Assembly: GCF_001562275.1 (NCBI RefSeq)
Contig: NZ_CP014304.1
Span: 372,001 to 436,000 of the forward strand
Direction: 5' to 3'
Length of the DNA stretch: 64,000 bases
Origin: Hymenobacter sp. PAMC 26628
GTDB taxonomy: Bacteria; Bacteroidota; Bacteroidia; Cytophagales; Hymenobacteraceae
The notes under the pieces were generated by a model. The model did no database searches and was not told the DNA's origin. It saw nothing but the letters and a program-made list of their open reading frames with translations. A program made the translations under genes and the position numbers. Shown here piece by piece: positions 49,430-57,392 of this stretch. The number at the start of each line of letters is the position of its first letter. Within the stretch, counting starts at the first letter, position 1.

Positions 49430-52400
49430 ATGACTTTGACGGATTTGGAACCGACTACCCATACCATCCAACTCACCCTCAAACCGGGCCAGCACGACGG
49501 CGACGGCCACCGGGTGGCGGCCGCCGCGGCGCGCCACCTGGGCCTGGCCACCGGCCGCGTGCGCACCGCCGCCCGCTACACGGTGCGCTACGGGGCCCTG
49601 GATGCTGCGCAGCTGCGCGCCTTTGCCACCCGCTGCCTCGCCGACCCTGTATTGCACGACGTAACCCTGAACGAAGCCGTGGCCCCTGTGCCCGGCTTTG
49701 CTGCTTATATCCTGGTGGCCAGGGGCCCCGGTGTGACCGACGATGAGGGCACCAGCGTCCAGAACGCGCTGGCCGACTTCCTAAACGAGCCGATTGACAC
49801 GCGCACGCAGCACATTTTCAGCAAGCGCCTGTACTTGCTGGAGCACGACCTGTCCACCGCCGACCTGCGCCGCCTGGCCGAGGAGCTGCTGGGCAACAAG
49901 ATGATTAACCGCTTCGAGGTGGGCCGCGTGGCCGACGGCATCCGCGACTACACGCCGCGCCCCGGCGGCGGCGCGAAAGCCATTACCGAGACGATTTCGC
50001 TCACCGGCCTCAGCGACGAGGCCCTGGTGCAGCTCTCGAAGGATAACATCTACGCCCTGAACCTAGTCGAAATGCAGGCAATACGGGACGAATTCGCCGA
50101 CCCGGTCACGGAGGCGATGCGAGAATCATTCGGCATGCCGGCTGAACCTACTGATTGCGAAATGGAGATCATCGCTCAAACGTGGTCAGAGCATTGTAAG
50201 CATAAGGAATTTAGCGCACGTATTCACTACTGGGACCGTGATACGGATGAGAGAAAGTGGATTGATGGTCTCTTCAAAACCTACATCAAAGACGCCACGG
50301 CGGAAGTGGACCGCCAGCTGCGCGCCAACGGCAACGACTGGCTCGTTAAGGTGTTCAGCGACAACGCGGGGGCCGTGCGCATCAACGCCGATTCGCTGTT
50401 CGTGTGGAAGGTGGAAACGCACAACTCGCCCTCGGCCATCGACCCCTACGGCGGGGCCATCACCGGCATTTTGGGCAACAACCGCGACCCGCTGGCCACC
50501 GGCATCGGCGGGGCCCGGCTGCTATTCAACACCAACGTGCTCTGCTTCGGCAACCCCGCCTACGACGGGCCCCTGCTGACCGGCCAGCTGCACCCGCGCC
50601 GCATCCTGGAAGGCGTGCGCAAGGGCATCGAAGACGGCGGTAACAAGTCGGGCGTGCCCACGGTGAACGGCGCCATCGTGTTCGACGACCGCTACCGTGG
50701 CAAGCCGCTCGTGTACTGCGGCACCGGCGCCGTGATGCCGATGCAGTTCGCAGGCCTGGATTCGTGGGAGAAAAAGATTGACGCCGGCGACCGGATTGTG
50801 ATGGCCGGCGGCCGCGTGGGCAAGGACGGCATCCACGGCGCCACCTTCTCCAGCATCGAGCTGGACGAAAGTGCCCCCGCCACGGCCGTACAAATCGGCT
50901 CGCCCATCACCCAGAAACTGGCGATGGATTTCCTGCTCATCGCCGCCCGCCGGGGCCTGCTAAAGTGCAGCACCGACAACGGTGCGGGCGGCCTGTCGTC
51001 CTCCGTGGGCGAGCTGGCCGGCATCAGCGGCGGCGCGGTGGTAGAGCTGGAAAAAGTGCCCCTGAAATACCCCGGCCTGCGGCCCTGGGAGATTTTCGTG
51101 AGCGAGTCGCAGGAGCGGTTTACGCTGGTGGTGGAGCCCGGCCAGATGGCCGAGCTGCTGGCGCTGGGCCAGGAAATGGAAGTGGAGCTGACCGACATCG
51201 GCCACTTCACCAACGGCGGCTCGCTGGACGTGAACTTCGACGGGCAGCCCGTGGCGCGCCTGGCGCTGGCGTTTCTGCACGACGGCGTGCCGCGCAAAAT
51301 TTTGGAGGCCGAATACGAGAAACCCGTTGCCACTGAGCCGCGGATTCCGGCCCAAGCGGATTACACCGACACGCTGCGCCAGCTGCTGGGGGCCCTGAAT
51401 ATCTGCTCGCGCGAGTCGGTCATCCGGCAGTACGACCACGAGGTTAAGGGCCGCACGATTGTGAAGCCGCTGATGGGCGCCACCGGCCAGGCCCCGCAGG
51501 ACGCGGCCGTGGTGCGCTTCAATTTCGAGAGCTGGGAGGGCGTGGCCGTGAGCAACGGCATTTTGCCCCGCTACGGTGATTTGGATGCCTACCAGATGTC
51601 GGCCGGCTCGTTTGATGAGGCTGTGCGCCAGATTATCGCTGTGGGCGGCAAGCTGCCCAACCTGTCGCCGGGCGACGGGATTTTCTGGTCGGTGAACGAC
51701 AACTTCTGCGTGCCCGACTCGGTGTACGACCCCGCCATCAACCCCGACGGCAAGCAGAAGCTAGCCAAGCTGGTGCAGATGTGCGAGGCCCTGCGCGACG
51801 CCACGGCTGCCTACTGCATCCCGCTCACGAGCGGCAAAGACAGCATGAAGAACGACTTCAAGGCCGACGGCGTGAAGATTTCTGTGCCGCCCACCGTGCT
51901 CTATTCAATGACGGCCAAGATGGAAGATGTGCGCCGCGCCATTACCTCCGATTTCAAGCAGGCCGGCGACGTTATCTATCTATTGGGCGAAACCTACGAT
52001 GAGCTGGGCGGCTCCGAGTTTTACGCCCTGCACGGCGAGTTGGGGGCCCAAGTGCCCCGGGTGCGCTTCGCCGAAGCCAAGGCGCTGTACACGCTCATCG
52101 GCCAGGCCAACGACCAGGGCCTCATCCAATCGTGCCACGACCTGAGCGACGGCGGCCTTGCCGTGGCGCTGGCCGAGGCCACGTTTGGCTACGGCTGTGG
52201 CGCTTCGGTGGAGCTGCCCGCAACGGAGCTGGACCTAGCCACACAGCTGTTTTCAGAGTCGCACTCGCGCTTCGTGGCCACCGTGGCTCCGGAGGACGTG
52301 GTGGCGTTTGAAAAATTATTGGCCGGCCGCGCCACGCGCTTGGGCCTAGTGACCGACGACGGCCAACTGACCGTGCGCCACGCTGGCCAAACGGTCATTG

Positions 52401-52504
52401 GGGCCCCTACTACCGAATTGCGGCATACCTGGTCAAATGGTCCTGTTAATCAATTGCTTGGTGTGGACGAGCTGGCCGGCTTCGGCGAGTCGGCCGGGCA
52501 CTAA
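49430..52504 (+). CDS. purL: FGAM synthase, PurS-PurL fused synthetase subunit
   Basis: 1024 residues. It amidates FGAR with ATP and ammonia delivered by PurQ. The N-terminal ~160 residues are a PurS-like domain fused in frame. TWSEHCKHKEFSARIHY, HNSPSAIDPYGGAITGILGN, DNGAGGLSSSVGELAG and CHDLSDGGLAVALAEA are the synthetase motifs in both AIRS-like halves. The C-terminal glutaminase of the long E. coli-type enzyme is not here but follows as a separate gene. The stop overlaps the purQ start (TAATG). Bases 50040-50280 have a markedly lower GC than the rest. Confidence 0.95.
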   Translation: MTLTDLEPTTHTIQLTLKPGQHDGDGHRVAAAAARHLGLATGRVRTAARYTVRYGALDAAQLRAFATRCLADPVLHDVTLNEAVAPVPGFAAYILVARGPGVTDDEGTSVQNALADFLNEPIDTRTQHIFSKRLYLLEHDLSTADLRRLAEELLGNKMINRFEVGRVADGIRDYTPRPGGGAKAITETISLTGLSDEALVQLSKDNIYALNLVEMQAIRDEFADPVTEAMRESFGMPAEPTDCEMEIIAQTWSEHCKHKEFSARIHYWDRDTDERKWIDGLFKTYIKDATAEVDRQLRANGNDWLVKVFSDNAGAVRINADSLFVWKVETHNSPSAIDPYGGAITGILGNNRDPLATGIGGARLLFNTNVLCFGNPAYDGPLLTGQLHPRRILEGVRKGIEDGGNKSGVPTVNGAIVFDDRYRGKPLVYCGTGAVMPMQFAGLDSWEKKIDAGDRIVMAGGRVGKDGIHGATFSSIELDESAPATAVQIGSPITQKLAMDFLLIAARRGLLKCSTDNGAGGLSSSVGELAGISGGAVVELEKVPLKYPGLRPWEIFVSESQERFTLVVEPGQMAELLALGQEMEVELTDIGHFTNGGSLDVNFDGQPVARLALAFLHDGVPRKILEAEYEKPVATEPRIPAQADYTDTLRQLLGALNICSRESVIRQYDHEVKGRTIVKPLMGATGQAPQDAAVVRFNFESWEGVAVSNGILPRYGDLDAYQMSAGSFDEAVRQIIAVGGKLPNLSPGDGIFWSVNDNFCVPDSVYDPAINPDGKQKLAKLVQMCEALRDATAAYCIPLTSGKDSMKNDFKADGVKISVPPTVLYSMTAKMEDVRRAITSDFKQAGDVIYLLGETYDELGGSEFYALHGELGAQVPRVRFAEAKALYTLIGQANDQGLIQSCHDLSDGGLAVALAEATFGYGCGASVELPATELDLATQLFSESHSRFVATVAPEDVVAFEKLLAGRATRLGLVTDDGQLTVRHAGQTVIGAPTTELRHTWSNGPVNQLLGVDELAGFGESAGH

Positions 52505-53439
52505 TGGCACAAATTGCTGGCGCTTCGGCCCAAAACCCAAATCAGATGGCACAAGACTCGCAGGAGCTAGTACATAAAGTTCAACTACCGGCACAAGATG
52601 ACGCAGTGCGGGCCCTCGTGCTCACCGGTTTCGGCATCAACTGCGAAGAGGAAATTGCGGCCGCCTACCGGCTCGCCGGGGCCCAGGCCACCATCGTGCA
52701 CCTGAACCAAGTGTTGCACGGCGCGGTGAGCATCCACGATTTTGACGTGCTGACCTTTCCCGGCGGGTTTTCGTTTGGCGACGACCTGGGCTCGGGCGTG
52801 GTGCTGGCAAACAAGCTGCGCTACCGCCAGACGGGCCCCGGGGGCCGCACGCTGCTCGACGACATCAAGCAGTTTGTGGCCGACGGCAAGTTCGTGCTCG
52901 GCATCTGCAACGGCTTCCAGGTGCTGGTGAAGCTGGGCCTGCTGCCCAACCTGGGCGGCGACGTGACGCCCGAAGTGACGCTGACCCACAACGCCTCGGG
53001 CCGCTACGAAGACCGTTGGGTGCGGCTGCGCGTGCACCCGCGCACCACCACGCCCTTCCTCAAAGGCCTCGACGTGCTGGAGGTGCCCGTGCGCCACGGC
53101 GAAGGCCGCCTCGTGGTGCCCGACGCCGCCACCCGCGGGGCCCTGGAAGCGGCTGGCCTCAATTGCCTCTCCTATATAGATGCGGCCGGCGACGGCACCA
53201 GCGAGTACCCGCACAACCCCAACGGCGCCGACCTCAACTGCGCCGGCCTCACCGACCCCACCGGGCATGTGTTTGGCCTGATGCCGCACCCAGAGGCGTT
53301 TTTATCTGCTTTTAATCATCCTGACTGGGCCCGCCGTCGCCGGCAGAACCCAGGGGCCCCGGAAGAGGGGGCAGGCCTCCAAATTTTCAAGAACATCGTG
53401 GAGCACATTGCTCAAAAGCATTCAGTTTTAGCCAACTAA
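52504..53439 (+). CDS. purQ: FGAM synthase glutaminase subunit
   Basis: 311 residues against about 230 for a typical PurQ. It is a class I glutamine amidotransferase: LVLTGFGINCEEEIAAAYRL, FPGGFSFGDDLGSGVVLANK, nucleophile Cys in LGICNGFQVLVKLGLLPN and the His/Glu in GLMPHPEAF. The length and LTGFGINCEEE start resemble the glutaminase domain of long FGAM synthases more than short PurQ. The first ~34 residues are poorly conserved; a start at the second ATG (52546) is possible. One base overlap with purL implies coupled translation. Confidence 0.93.
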   Translation: MAQIAGASAQNPNQMAQDSQELVHKVQLPAQDDAVRALVLTGFGINCEEEIAAAYRLAGAQATIVHLNQVLHGAVSIHDFDVLTFPGGFSFGDDLGSGVVLANKLRYRQTGPGGRTLLDDIKQFVADGKFVLGICNGFQVLVKLGLLPNLGGDVTPEVTLTHNASGRYEDRWVRLRVHPRTTTPFLKGLDVLEVPVRHGEGRLVVPDAATRGALEAAGLNCLSYIDAAGDGTSEYPHNPNGADLNCAGLTDPTGHVFGLMPHPEAFLSAFNHPDWARRRRQNPGAPEEGAGLQIFKNIVEHIAQKHSVLAN

Positions 53440-53445
53440 GTCCCC

Positions 53446-54846
53446 ATGAACACCCTCCCGCATTTCGCCACCCCCCAGCTCCAACTGCTGCACCGCGGCA
53501 AAGTCCGCGACAGCTACCGCATCGACGACAGCACGCGCCTCATCGTGGTATCGGACCGCCTGTCGGCCTTCGACTCCGTGCTCGATACCGCCGTGCCGCA
53601 CAAGGGCGCGGTGCTGAATGGCTTGGCCAACTTCTGGTTCGAGAAAACGGCCCACATCATCCCCAACCACGTGAAGGCGATGATTGACGCCAACGCCATG
53701 CTGGTGAAGGAAGCGCAACCCATTAAGGTGGAGATGATTGTGCGCAACTATATCACGGGTTCGATGCTGCGCGGCTACCAGAAAGGCCAGCGCACGTTCT
53801 CGGGCGTGACCGTGCCCGATGGCCTCGTCAAGCACCAGCAATTCCCCACGCCCATCGTGACGCCGACCACCAAGGAGGAGTCGGACCGCGAAATCACCCC
53901 CGAAAACCTCGTGAGCGAGGGCTGGGTGAGCCAGGAGCTGTACGACAAGATGGCCGAGAAGGCCCTGGAACTGTTCAAGGTGGGCTCCGACTTGCTAGCC
54001 TCGCAGGGCATCATCCTGGTGGATACCAAGTATGAGTTTGGCCTTCTGAACGGCGAGCTGATTCTGATTGACGAAATCCACACGCCCGACTCGTCGCGCT
54101 TCTGGGGCGCCGAGGACTACGCCAAGAACCCCGAAGGCGCCGAGCAGATGGACAAGGAGTACGTGCGCCAGTGGCTGATTGCCAACAAGGTGGACGGCAA
54201 ATACCCCCGCGCCCTCACCCCCGAAGTCGCCCAGGAAGCCACCAACCGCTACCTCGACATCTACCAGCGCATCGTGGGCCAGCCCCTGGCCACGGCCGAC
54301 GAAACCGCCACCGGCGGCAACGTGGCCAACCGACTGGTGAGCAACCTGGTGAAGGCCGGCCTGATGAAGGACGCCTGGGTGAACATCGTGATGGGCTCGC
54401 CTGCCGATAAGGAGCACTGCCAGAAAATCCGCTCGTTCTTCGAAGGCTACGACGTCTTCACGCAGCTGCGCGTGTGCTCGGCCCACAAAAACGGCGAGGA
54501 AATCGGCCCGATGGCCGAAGTCTGGAACCGCTCGATTGAGCCCGGCGTGATTATCGCCGTGGCCGGCTTGTCGAATGGCCTCGGGGGGGCCCTGGCGGCC
54601 AACGTGAACGTGCCCGTCATCAGCTGCCCGCCGTGGAAGGACTACGCCGAGCTAGCCATGAACCTGAACTCGTCGGTTATCATGCCCAGCGGCACGCCCA
54701 ACCTCACCGTGGTGCGCCCCGACAACGCGGCCCAAGCGGCTTTGCGCGCCCTAAACACGCCGCGCTTGCGCGAGCGCCTGCGCCAGGACATTCTGGCTAC
54801 CAAGGCTAAGCTGAAAGCCGCCGATGCGGAGCTGAAGGCGCTGTAG
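53446..54846 (+). CDS. purC: Bifunctional SAICAR synthetase / class II AIR carboxylase (PurC-PurE fusion)
   Basis: 466 residues. Residues 1-~300 are SAICAR synthetase (LHRGKVRDSYRID, VSDRLSAFDSVLDT, EMIVRNYITGSMLRGY, DTKYEFGLLNGELILIDEIH). Residues ~310-450 are a PurE domain: WVNIVMGSPADKEHCQKIRS, RVCSAHKNGEEIG, VAGLSNGLGGALAANVNVPV and ISCPPW. The SAHK and AGxSNGLG motifs match animal PAICS rather than the bacterial SAHR and GGAAHLPG. This implies direct CO2 use without PurK. The order PurC-PurE is also that of PAICS. It starts 6 bases after purQ. Confidence 0.92.
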   Translation: MNTLPHFATPQLQLLHRGKVRDSYRIDDSTRLIVVSDRLSAFDSVLDTAVPHKGAVLNGLANFWFEKTAHIIPNHVKAMIDANAMLVKEAQPIKVEMIVRNYITGSMLRGYQKGQRTFSGVTVPDGLVKHQQFPTPIVTPTTKEESDREITPENLVSEGWVSQELYDKMAEKALELFKVGSDLLASQGIILVDTKYEFGLLNGELILIDEIHTPDSSRFWGAEDYAKNPEGAEQMDKEYVRQWLIANKVDGKYPRALTPEVAQEATNRYLDIYQRIVGQPLATADETATGGNVANRLVSNLVKAGLMKDAWVNIVMGSPADKEHCQKIRSFFEGYDVFTQLRVCSAHKNGEEIGPMAEVWNRSIEPGVIIAVAGLSNGLGGALAANVNVPVISCPPWKDYAELAMNLNSSVIMPSGTPNLTVVRPDNAAQAALRALNTPRLRERLRQDILATKAKLKAADAELKAL

Positions 54847-54876
54847 CGTTTTTGATTGGAAGCAAATCCTTCGGTT

Positions 54877-55275
54877 ATGACCCTGGAACACGTTGCTATT
54901 TGGACCGAGGAATTGGAGCGCTTACGGGCGTACTACGAAAAATACTTTGGGGCCCAATCGAATGCCAAGTACACGAACGAAGGCAAACAGTTCCAGAGCT
55001 ATTTCCTGACGTTTGCTTCGGGGGCCCGGCTGGAATTGATGACTAAGCCTGACGTCCCAGCTAACCTAAACGATACCGTGCAGCGCCAACACCGGGGTAT
55101 TATTCACCTGGCTTTTGGCGTAGATACCGTAGCGGAAGTGGAAGCCAAAGCCCAGGAACTGCGCCACGCGGGCTACCCTATTTTGAGTGGCCCGCGCCGC
55201 ACCGGCGACGGTTATTACGAATTTGAAACCCTCGACCCCGATAATAACCGGCTAGAAGTGACAGCGCTGGCTTAA
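54877..55275 (+). CDS. VOC-family (glyoxalase-like) protein
   Basis: 132 residues from ATG 54877. The betaalphabetabetabeta module is seen twice: TLEHVAIWTEELERLRAYYE and GIIHLAFGVDTVAEVEAKA, ending YYEFETLDPDNNRLEVTALA with the metal-ligand Glu in RLEVT. These proteins bind a metal and act on small molecules (glyoxalase, epoxide or fosfomycin chemistry). Its place between purC-purE and purD suggests co-expression with purine synthesis, but no role there is known to me. Confidence 0.88.
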   Translation: MTLEHVAIWTEELERLRAYYEKYFGAQSNAKYTNEGKQFQSYFLTFASGARLELMTKPDVPANLNDTVQRQHRGIIHLAFGVDTVAEVEAKAQELRHAGYPILSGPRRTGDGYYEFETLDPDNNRLEVTALA

Positions 55276-55323
55276 AGCTATTCCGCTTGGTTTGCGCCTC
55301 ATCACACAAGAAAGCTCATCAAC

Positions 55324-56604
55324 TTGAAACCCCTCATTCTCCTCGGTTCCGGGGCCCGCGAGCACGCCATGGCCGCTAAGCTGACCCGCGACGGCGCGTC
55401 GGTGCAGGTGGTGCCCGGCAACGCCGGCATCCCCAACAGCCACCCCGGCCTTGACCCGCTCGACTTTGCGGCGCTGGAGGCCTACGCCCGTCACCAGGGC
55501 GTGCGGCTGATTGTGGTGGGTCCCGAGGCCCCGCTGGCGGCCGGCGTGGCCGACTACTTCGTCGGCTCCGACATCCAGGTGTTCGGGCCGACCAAGGCGG
55601 GGGCCCTGCTGGAAAGCTCCAAGGTGTGGAGCAAGGACTTCATGCGGCGCCACGGCGTGGCCACGGCCCAAGCCTGGCCGTTCCGCAGCGACGAGGTGGA
55701 TGCCGCCCGCGCCAAGGCCGCCGAGCTGGGCGGCCAGGTGGTGGTAAAGTACGACGGCCTGGCCGCTGGCAAGGGGGTGTACGTGTGCGGCTCGCCGGCC
55801 GAGGCCGAGGCGGCGCTCGACGACTTGCAGGCGCACTACACCGGCTGGTATTCCTTCCTGCTGGAAGAGCGGCTCACGGGCCCCGAAATCAGCATCATCG
55901 GCCTCACCGACGGCCACGACATGAAGCTGCTGGCCACCTCGCAGGACCACAAGCAGCTGCTGGCCAATGACGAGGGCCCCAACACCGGCGGCATGGGCGC
56001 CTATTGCCCCGTGCCGTTTGCCGATGACCAAGCGCTGGCCGATATTCGGCGCGACATCGTGGAGCCCACCCTGCGCGGGCTGCAAGCCGAGCCGTTCGAT
56101 TTCCGGGGCTTCCTGTATTTCGGTATCATGCTGACGCCCACGGGGCCCAAGCTGCTGGAATACAACGTGCGCCTCGGCGACCCCGAAGCTGAAGTGCTGC
56201 TGCCCGCGATGGAGAGCAGCTTGCTGGCGCTGATTGAAGCAACGCTCGACGGCAGCCTGGCCCAGCAGGTGGTGCGGCAGCGGCCGGGTGCCTTTGTGGG
56301 CGTGGTGCTGGCCTCGGGCGGCTACCCGGCCAGCGGCTTCCCCACGGGCTTCCCCATCACGGGGCTGGAGGACCTGCCGGCGGGCGTGGAGGCTTTTCAC
56401 GGCGCTACCAAACGGAGCGCTGAGGGACAGCTGGTTACCAACGGCGGGCGGGTGCTGGTGCTCAGTGCCCAGGGCCCCACGCTGGCGGCCGCCACGGCCC
56501 GCGCCTACGAGGCCGCCGCGCTGGTTAATTTCCAGGACAAGTACGTGCGGCCCGACATTGCCCAGCGCCCGGCACCGGTGCTAACCCAACGCGCCGTAAA
56601 TTGA
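55324..56604 (+). CDS. purD: Phosphoribosylamine--glycine ligase
   Basis: 426 residues from a TTG start at 55324, chosen because KPLILLGSGAREHAMAAKL is the family's conserved N-terminus and no ATG precedes it. The ATP-grasp parts VVKYDGLAAGKGVYVC, NDEGPNTGGMGAYCP and YNVRLGDPEAEVLLPAM are intact. It forms GAR from phosphoribosylamine, glycine and ATP. The stop overlaps a possible purN start. Confidence 0.95.
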   Translation: MKPLILLGSGAREHAMAAKLTRDGASVQVVPGNAGIPNSHPGLDPLDFAALEAYARHQGVRLIVVGPEAPLAAGVADYFVGSDIQVFGPTKAGALLESSKVWSKDFMRRHGVATAQAWPFRSDEVDAARAKAAELGGQVVVKYDGLAAGKGVYVCGSPAEAEAALDDLQAHYTGWYSFLLEERLTGPEISIIGLTDGHDMKLLATSQDHKQLLANDEGPNTGGMGAYCPVPFADDQALADIRRDIVEPTLRGLQAEPFDFRGFLYFGIMLTPTGPKLLEYNVRLGDPEAEVLLPAMESSLLALIEATLDGSLAQQVVRQRPGAFVGVVLASGGYPASGFPTGFPITGLEDLPAGVEAFHGATKRSAEGQLVTNGGRVLVLSAQGPTLAAATARAYEAAALVNFQDKYVRPDIAQRPAPVLTQRAVN

Positions 56605-56621
56605 AGCTCGAACCCGCTGCC

Positions 56622-57305
56622 ATGACGCCGACCTCGCCGCAGTACGACCGCCGCCCAGCGCCCTCCGCTACCGCTGGGGCCCCGGGGCCAGGGGCGCCCG
56701 CTAAAGCGCGGCTGGCCATCCTGCTCTCTGGCCGTGGCTCCAACATGCTGGCCCTGGTGCGCGCCACCCAAACCGGCCCGTTGCGCGACCTGGCCGAGGT
56801 GGCCGTGGTGTTCAGCAATAAGCCCGATGCGCCCGGCCTCGAAGCCGCCGGGGCCCTGGGCTGCCCCACGGCGGCGCTGCCCAGCCAGGGCCGCAAGCGG
56901 GCCGAATTCGACGCCGACGCGGCCGCGCTGCTTCAGCAGTACCGGCCCGATTTTATCGTCCTGGCGGGCTACATGCGCATTTTGTCGTCCGCGTTCATTC
57001 AGCCGTTTGCGGGCCGCATCGTCAACATTCACCCCGCCGATACGCACCAGCACCAGGGCCTGCACGCCTACGAGTGGGCGTTCGACAACCACTTGCCCGA
57101 AACTAAAATCACCGTGCACCTCGTGGACGAAGGCCTCGACACGGGCCCCATCCTCGCCCAGCAAACGGTGGACCTGCGCGGGGCCGCCACGCTGGCCGAA
57201 GTAGAGCGCCGCGGCCTGGCCGTGGAGCACGAGTTGTACGCCGAAACGCTGGCGGAATTAATTAAAAATTATGAATTAAAAATTAAAAATGAGTTGACAG
57301 ATTGA
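56622..57305 (+). CDS. purN: Phosphoribosylglycinamide formyltransferase
   Basis: 227 residues from ATG 56622; TTG 56601 overlapping the purD stop would add seven. LAILLSGRGSNMLALVRAT, FIVLAGYMRIL, NIHPAD with catalytic Asn/His, and HLVDEGLDTGPIL with catalytic Asp are present. An Ala/Pro-rich tail of about 28 residues precedes the domain. The last ~15 residues (IKNYELKIKNELTD) come from an AT-rich repeat arm, so the C-terminus is not native to the family. It formylates GAR with 10-formyl-THF. Confidence 0.93.
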   Translation: MTPTSPQYDRRPAPSATAGAPGPGAPAKARLAILLSGRGSNMLALVRATQTGPLRDLAEVAVVFSNKPDAPGLEAAGALGCPTAALPSQGRKRAEFDADAAALLQQYRPDFIVLAGYMRILSSAFIQPFAGRIVNIHPADTHQHQGLHAYEWAFDNHLPETKITVHLVDEGLDTGPILAQQTVDLRGAATLAEVERRGLAVEHELYAETLAELIKNYELKIKNELTD

Positions 57306-57384
57306 TCGATTCAGACCTTTGATGCAATTCATTTTTATAATTTAATCCATCAGATTTTTAATTTTTAATTCATAATTTTTAATT
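57260..57384. repeat. AT-rich inverted repeat between purN and purF
   Basis: AATTAAAAATTATGAATTAA and on (57260-57283) is the exact complement of 57361-57384. The left arm is inside the purN reading frame; the right arm abuts the purF start. About 77 bases lie between. Confidence 0.9.
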
Positions 57385-57392
57385 CAAAGTAT

